Shown here piece by piece: positions 4,948-7,961 of a stretch of 7,961 nucleotides of DNA; position 1 is the stretch's first letter, and every line of letters starts with the position of its first letter. A program made the position numbers and the translations under genes. This DNA comes from an uncultured Prevotella sp. (lineage in GTDB: Bacteria > Bacteroidota > Bacteroidia > Bacteroidales > Bacteroidaceae). Where the stretch lies: NCBI GenBank assembly GCA_947303825.1, contig CAMYZK010000105.1, positions 1 through 7,961 on the forward strand, in the 5' to 3' direction. The notes below the pieces were generated by a model that worked only from the letters and a program-made list of their open reading frames with translations, was not told the origin of the DNA and did not search any database.

Positions 4948-7308
4948 TTATTCACTTTGCAGGTATTCGTCCATGTTCTGAGCAGCACGGCGGCCATCGC
5001 CCATAGCAAGGATAACAGTTGCACCACCACGCACGATGTCACCTCCTGCAAATATCTCGCTGCGTGCCGACTGCATACCCTCATTTACAACTATGGTGTT
5101 CTTGCGGCCTAGTTCCAGTCCATCAATGCTCTTCGGAACTAATGGGTTGGGGCTTACGCCAACAGCCACAATAACCTGGTCTACGTCGAGCGTCACGGTC
5201 TTTCCCTCCACAGGAACAGGGCTTCGACGTCCGCTGGCATCAGGCTCTCCAAGCTCCATCACCTGAAGCACAGCCTGACACACAGCACCGTTTTCATCGG
5301 CCTTATACTCTATGGGGTTGTGCAAAGTAAGGAAATCAATGCCTTCTTCCTTAGCATGTTTCACTTCTTCCAGACGTGCAGGCATCTCCTGCTCAGAGCG
5401 ACGATATACCAGCGTGACCTTGCCTCCCAGACGCTTTGCTGTGCGGCATGAGTCCATCGCGGTATTGCCTCCACCAACAACAAGCACGTTTTTGCCCAGG
5501 TTGATAGGCGTATCGGTCGTCGGATTGGCGGCATCCATCAGATTCACACGTGTAAGGTATTCATTGCTCGACATGATGTTGATGGCATTCTCGCCAGGGA
5601 TATTCATAAAGTTGGGCAGTCCGGCACCAGAGCCTAAGAAGATGCCCTTGAATCCCTGCTGTTCCAGCTGCTCCACACTGATGGTCTTGCCTACAATAAC
5701 ATCGGTCTGGAAGTGTACTCCCATCTTTGCGAGGTTTTCAATCTCCACGTCGACAATTTTGTTTGGCAGACGGAATTCGGGTATACCATACTTTAACACG
5801 CCGCCTATTTCATGCAGGGCCTCAAAGACATATACGTCGTAACCCTTCTTCACCATGTCACCGGCAAAGCTCAGACCTGCAGGCCCTGACCCCACCACGG
5901 CAATCTTTATTCCATTAGACGGAGCGATCTCTGGCAGGGATATGTTTCCACTCTCACGCTCATAGTCGGCAGCAAAGCGCTCCAGATAGCCAATAGCCAC
6001 AGCCGGCTCGTTCATCTTCAGGTGTATGCACTTACTCTCACACTGTTTCTCCTGCGGACACACTCGACCGCAGACGGCAGGCAGAGCAGAGGTGTCTTTC
6101 AGCACCTTGGCAGCAGCCAGGAACTGTCCGCGCTCAATGTTCTTGACAAACGACGGGATGTCAATGTTCACAGGACATCCCTCCACGCACGACGGCTTGG
6201 CGCAGTCTAAGCAGCGCTTTGCCTCCTGCATTGCCATTTCCTTCGTCAGGCCGATGTTTACCTCCTCGGTACGTGTCGTGGCACGATAGACGGGGTCAAG
6301 CTCAGGCATTACCACACGTTCTATCTGTGTGCGCTCCTTTGGCTTCATGCTCTTTCTCAACGCTTCGCGCCATGGAGCGTTTCTATCGGTAAGCTCCTCT
6401 ATGCTGTCGTTGGGACTCTCGACGGCACAACCATCGAGTACAGGGGCTGAAGTGGCGGGCGCGGTAGCAGGAGTGGCAGTAGAAACAAGGTGCTCCTCGT
6501 AGTGAGCCAGCTCTTCTTGCTCAGCCCGCTTGAACGTACCCATGCGCTTGAACATCTCGTCCCAGTCAACCAAGGCACCATCAAACTCCGGTCCGTCTAT
6601 ACATACAAACTTTGTCTTCCCTCCTATGGTAAGGCGGCATGCGCCGCACATGCCCGTGCCGTCTACCATAATGGTATTGAGCGACACCTCGCAGGGAATG
6701 CCATGCTTCTGTGCAGTGAGGTTGGAGAACTTCATCATTATTGGAGGTCCAATGGCAAACACCTTGTCTACATGTTCCTGCTCAAAGAACTTTTCCATGC
6801 CAACGGTTACCACGCCTTTCTCTCCATATGAGCCGTCGTCGGTCATGATGATTACCTCGTCAGACGATTCACGTACCTTGTCTTCCAGTATTATCAAGTC
6901 CTTGCTACGTCCGGCCATTACCGAGAGCACACGATTGCCTGCGGCTTTCAGTGCCTGAATGATAGGCAGCATAGGAGCCACCCCCAGGCCACCGCCTGCA
7001 CACACCACGGTGCCGTATTTCTCTATACGGGTGGGATTTCCCAATGGGCCAACCACATCGGCCACACAGTCGCCCACATTAAGAGCACAAAGCTTCTTCG
7101 ACGACAATCCCACCATCTGTACAACAAGCGTTATGGTGCCGCTCTCCACGTTGGCAGCGGCAATGGTAAGTGGCATGCGTTCGCCTTTCCGGTCAACGCG
7201 CACTATAACAAAGTTGCCCGCCTTGCGGCTCTTAGCTATAAGCGGAGCTTCAATTTCAAAGAGAAAAACTTTCTCAGAGAACTGTTCCTTTCTAACAATT
7301 TTATTCAT
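4948..7308 (-). CDS. Fused NfnAB/SudAB-type oxidoreductase (DHOD electron-transfer-like subunit + NADPH-dependent glutamate synthase small subunit-like)
   Basis: This cytoplasmic 786-aa iron-sulfur flavoenzyme joins two proteins that are separate genes in many bacteria. Residues 1-275 are an FNR/PyrK-like module: RMPLTIA (44-50, FAD), GGGLGVAP (105-112) and DDGSYG (157-162, nicotinamide nucleotide side), and a [2Fe-2S] motif DGTGMCGAC with C221, C224 and C236. D216 lies where NfnA uses an Asp ligand. Residues about 275-292 are an Ala/Pro/Thr linker. Residues about 310-786 resemble NfnB/GltD: two Cys clusters C366/C369/C374/C378 and C413/C417/C423/C427, FAD motif GSGPAGL (473-479), NADPH motif GGGNTAMD (612-619), and the closing GGDIVRGGATVILAMGDGRRAA. 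Such enzymes exchange electrons between NADH, ferredoxin and NADPH, some by flavin bifurcation. Related proteins are named sulfide dehydrogenase or glutamate synthase subunit. No glutamate synthase large subunit is visible nearby, so ammonia assimilation is not supported. A strong Bacteroidetes-type promoter lies directly upstream. Confidence 0.93.
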   Translation of the reverse strand: MNKIVRKEQFSEKVFLFEIEAPLIAKSRKAGNFVIVRVDRKGERMPLTIAAANVESGTITLVVQMVGLSSKKLCALNVGDCVADVVGPLGNPTRIEKYGTVVCAGGGLGVAPMLPIIQALKAAGNRVLSVMAGRSKDLIILEDKVRESSDEVIIMTDDGSYGEKGVVTVGMEKFFEQEHVDKVFAIGPPIMMKFSNLTAQKHGIPCEVSLNTIMVDGTGMCGACRLTIGGKTKFVCIDGPEFDGALVDWDEMFKRMGTFKRAEQEELAHYEEHLVSTATPATAPATSAPVLDGCAVESPNDSIEELTDRNAPWREALRKSMKPKERTQIERVVMPELDPVYRATTRTEEVNIGLTKEMAMQEAKRCLDCAKPSCVEGCPVNIDIPSFVKNIERGQFLAAAKVLKDTSALPAVCGRVCPQEKQCESKCIHLKMNEPAVAIGYLERFAADYERESGNISLPEIAPSNGIKIAVVGSGPAGLSFAGDMVKKGYDVYVFEALHEIGGVLKYGIPEFRLPNKIVDVEIENLAKMGVHFQTDVIVGKTISVEQLEQQGFKGIFLGSGAGLPNFMNIPGENAINIMSSNEYLTRVNLMDAANPTTDTPINLGKNVLVVGGGNTAMDSCRTAKRLGGKVTLVYRRSEQEMPARLEEVKHAKEEGIDFLTLHNPIEYKADENGAVCQAVLQVMELGEPDASGRRSPVPVEGKTVTLDVDQVIVAVGVSPNPLVPKSIDGLELGRKNTIVVNEGMQSARSEIFAGGDIVRGGATVILAMGDGRRAAQNMDEYLQSE

Positions 7309-7338
7309 TTCTGGTTATTACTTTTGACATTTTGCCCG

Positions 7339-7370
7339 CAAAGGTACTAATAAGTGAGCAAAATGCAAAA
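7339..7370 (-). promoter_or_regulatory. Bacteroidetes-type promoter of the fused oxidoreductase gene
   Basis: In the minus-strand sense, TTTTG (7370-7366) is followed by exactly 19 bases and then TACCTTTG (7346-7339), matching the -33 and TAnnTTTG -7 elements used by the primary sigma factor of Bacteroidetes. The -7 box ends 30 bases before the ATG at 7308, which predicts a 5' UTR of about 25 nt without a Shine-Dalgarno sequence. The -33 element directly abuts, and shares its A/T bases with, a perfect palindrome, so a regulator bound there could touch RNA polymerase. Confidence 0.8.
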
Positions 7371-7390
7371 GAAAAACGCGTTTTTCTTTT
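7367..7390. promoter_or_regulatory. Perfect 24-bp palindrome at the promoter: operator or bidirectional terminator
   Basis: Bases 7367-7390 are a perfect inverted repeat centred on CGCG (7377-7380), with arms of five A, G, four A on the left and the complement on the right. Its left edge overlaps the -33 element of the oxidoreductase promoter. Two readings are possible: an operator controlling that promoter, or a self-complementary hairpin with U-rich arms that ends transcription of the upstream small ORF. The stem has few G:C pairs and the U-tract is inside the arm, so it is not a textbook terminator. Confidence 0.6.
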
Positions 7391-7408
7391 ATAAAACGCG
7401 TTTTTCTT
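7373..7408. repeat. Two direct copies of a 16-bp palindrome-containing motif, 20 bp apart
   Basis: AAAACGCGTTTTTCTT occurs exactly at 7373-7388 and again at 7393-7408. Each copy contains the 12-bp palindrome AAAACGCGTTTT. The 20-bp offset, close to two helical turns, would put both copies on nearly the same face of the DNA, as is common for paired operators. Confidence 0.85.
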
Positions 7409-7427
7409 AATATTTATCTTACATTGA

Positions 7428-7583
7428 TTATTCACCATCAAAGTCAGGATCGTCCATAAAGTTGGCTGTTGGCATTGTAGAACTATACGGATTCATCAAG
7501 AGTTGCTGCTGAATTTTTATAATGCTGGCAGTAGGTCTCTGATATTCTAGTTTCTTCTTCATATCCATATTAATACTTTGCAT
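7428..7583 (-). CDS. Small ORF, 51 aa, unknown function
   Basis: This short ORF starts 23 bases below the last base of the surface protein's stop codon and ends with TAA. It reads MQSINMDMKKKLEYQRPTAS for residues 1-20, then IIKIQQQLLMNPYSSTMPTA (21-40) and an acidic end NFMDDPDFDGE. M6 (7568) and M8 (7562) are in-frame alternative starts; M8 would give a basic MKKKLEYQRP beginning and is quite plausible. There is no good Shine-Dalgarno sequence. It has no signal peptide, no transmembrane segment and no Cys. The pattern of a Lys-rich start, Y-x-x-P, a hydrophobic IIKIQQQLL stretch and a short polar tail recalls, from memory only, short peptides common in Bacteroidales genomes. I know no function for them. 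Its position suggests co-transcription with the surface protein. It could be non-coding chance, but base composition and the absence of a competing frame favour a gene. Confidence 0.6.
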   Translation of the reverse strand: MQSINMDMKKKLEYQRPTASIIKIQQQLLMNPYSSTMPTANFMDDPDFDGE

Positions 7584-7606
7584 AAGCTCATCTGTTGAAA
7601 AATAAG

Positions 7607-7961
7607 TTATCTGATAATGATTTTCTTTCCTTGATAGATGTATAATCCCTTGGCAACGGGTCTGGAGTCGAGGCGTGTGCCACTCATGGTGTACCAGCCG
7701 TTGGCCGATGGCGAACCTGTACCTATTTGCATAGTGATGATACCGTTAGTCTCTGGGGCACTGATTGACAGCGAAGCCATGGAGAGCGAGCTGATACTGA
7801 TGGGGTTTATCCATGCACGGAAGGCATCAACACTAGTGCTACTGGTTTGCTTTGCAAACTTGCTGCCTGCTGCATTCAGCAAATACACGTCTTTCACACT
7901 GGTAGAAGCTGTGGAACCACAGAACTCGTAGTTGTTGCCGCATACAAACGGATTGGAATAG
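7607..7961 (-). CDS. C-terminal part of a secreted/surface protein with a T9SS-like tail (5' end outside window)
   Basis: The reading frame is open to the right edge, giving the last 117 residues. In this fragment, residues 1-50 run from YSNPFVCGNNYEFCGSTAS through VYLLNAAGSKFAKQ to VDAFRAWINP. A segment containing a 'FRAW/FRAY' motif near the end is familiar in Prevotella and Bacteroides surface proteins. Residues 88-117 (NGWYTMSGTRLDSRPVAKGLYIYQGKKIIIR) follow the pattern of Type IX secretion C-terminal domains: a strand with GWY..SG..L, then KG-hydrophobic-Y-I, then a final K-K-I-I-I-R. I infer export through the Sec and T9SS or a related route and outer-surface attachment. The catalytic or binding domain lies outside the window, so its job is unknown. 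An internal GTG at 7897 is not a credible start because the frame continues upstream with the same character. Confidence 0.82.
   Translation of the reverse strand, partial: YSNPFVCGNNYEFCGSTASTSVKDVYLLNAAGSKFAKQTSSTSVDAFRAWINPISISSLSMASLSISAPETNGIITMQIGTGSPSANGWYTMSGTRLDSRPVAKGLYIYQGKKIIIR

Noticed and set aside
5312..5842. Plus-strand ORF of 176 aa, and the others across 5036-7327
   Set aside because: All are antisense to the fused oxidoreductase, whose cofactor motifs run through the same bases. The long open antisense frames reflect its codon composition.
7607..7897. A complete 96-aa gene starting at 7897
   Set aside because: The codon at 7897 is GTG and the same frame stays open with similar composition to the window edge, so this is the tail of a longer gene.
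7638..7931. Plus-strand ORF of 97 aa
   Set aside because: It is antisense to the C-terminal part of the surface protein, whose T9SS-like tail is a better explanation of the sequence.

Overview
The window reads as a stretch of a Bacteroidales chromosome, most likely Prevotella or a close relative. The grounds are Bacteroidetes-type promoters (TACCTTTG as the -7 element, matching TAnnTTTG), weak or absent Shine-Dalgarno sequences, a C-terminal tail like those of Type IX-secreted proteins at the right edge, and a fused NADH-dependent ferredoxin:NADP oxidoreductase-type flavoenzyme of a kind I know from this group. This is inferred from the sequence alone. All eight genes are on the minus strand, so transcription runs from high to low coordinates.

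Right edge (7961 to about 7428): the last 117 residues of a secreted or surface protein with a T9SS-like tail, then after 22 bases of untranslated sequence a 51-residue small ORF of unknown function. The spacer beyond it (7309-7427) holds two AAAACGCGTTTT palindromes spaced 20 bp apart. One of them abuts and overlaps a well-formed promoter (-33 TTTTG, 19-bp spacer, -7 TACCTTTG).

Middle (7308 to 4546): that promoter drives a 786-aa fusion of the two subunits of an NfnAB/SudAB-type enzyme (also annotated as dihydroorotate dehydrogenase electron-transfer subunit plus NADPH-dependent glutamate synthase small subunit). A 33-nt gap filled by a perfect 8-bp hairpin separates it from a DUF486 four-helix membrane protein.

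Left part (4448 to 1): a second TACCTTTG element precedes what looks like a four-gene operon. The genes are a secreted PD40/TolB-like repeat protein, uridine phosphorylase, a PLP-dependent threonine aldolase, and the tRNA-modifying GTPase MnmE, which the window edge cuts off about a dozen residues before its end. Uridine phosphorylase and the aldolase are 4 nt apart; the aldolase and mnmE overlap by ATGA. Between the PD40 gene and uridine phosphorylase lies an 84-nt repeat-rich segment, including the PD40 stop codon, with no G at all in the mRNA sense.

The genes are mostly conserved metabolism and RNA modification. I see no mobile element, CRISPR array, tRNA, rRNA or defence system, and no convincing wholly new system. 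The more unusual signals are non-coding (the G-free repeat leader, the twin palindromes at the promoter, the intergenic hairpin) plus the unannotated-looking 51-aa ORF.
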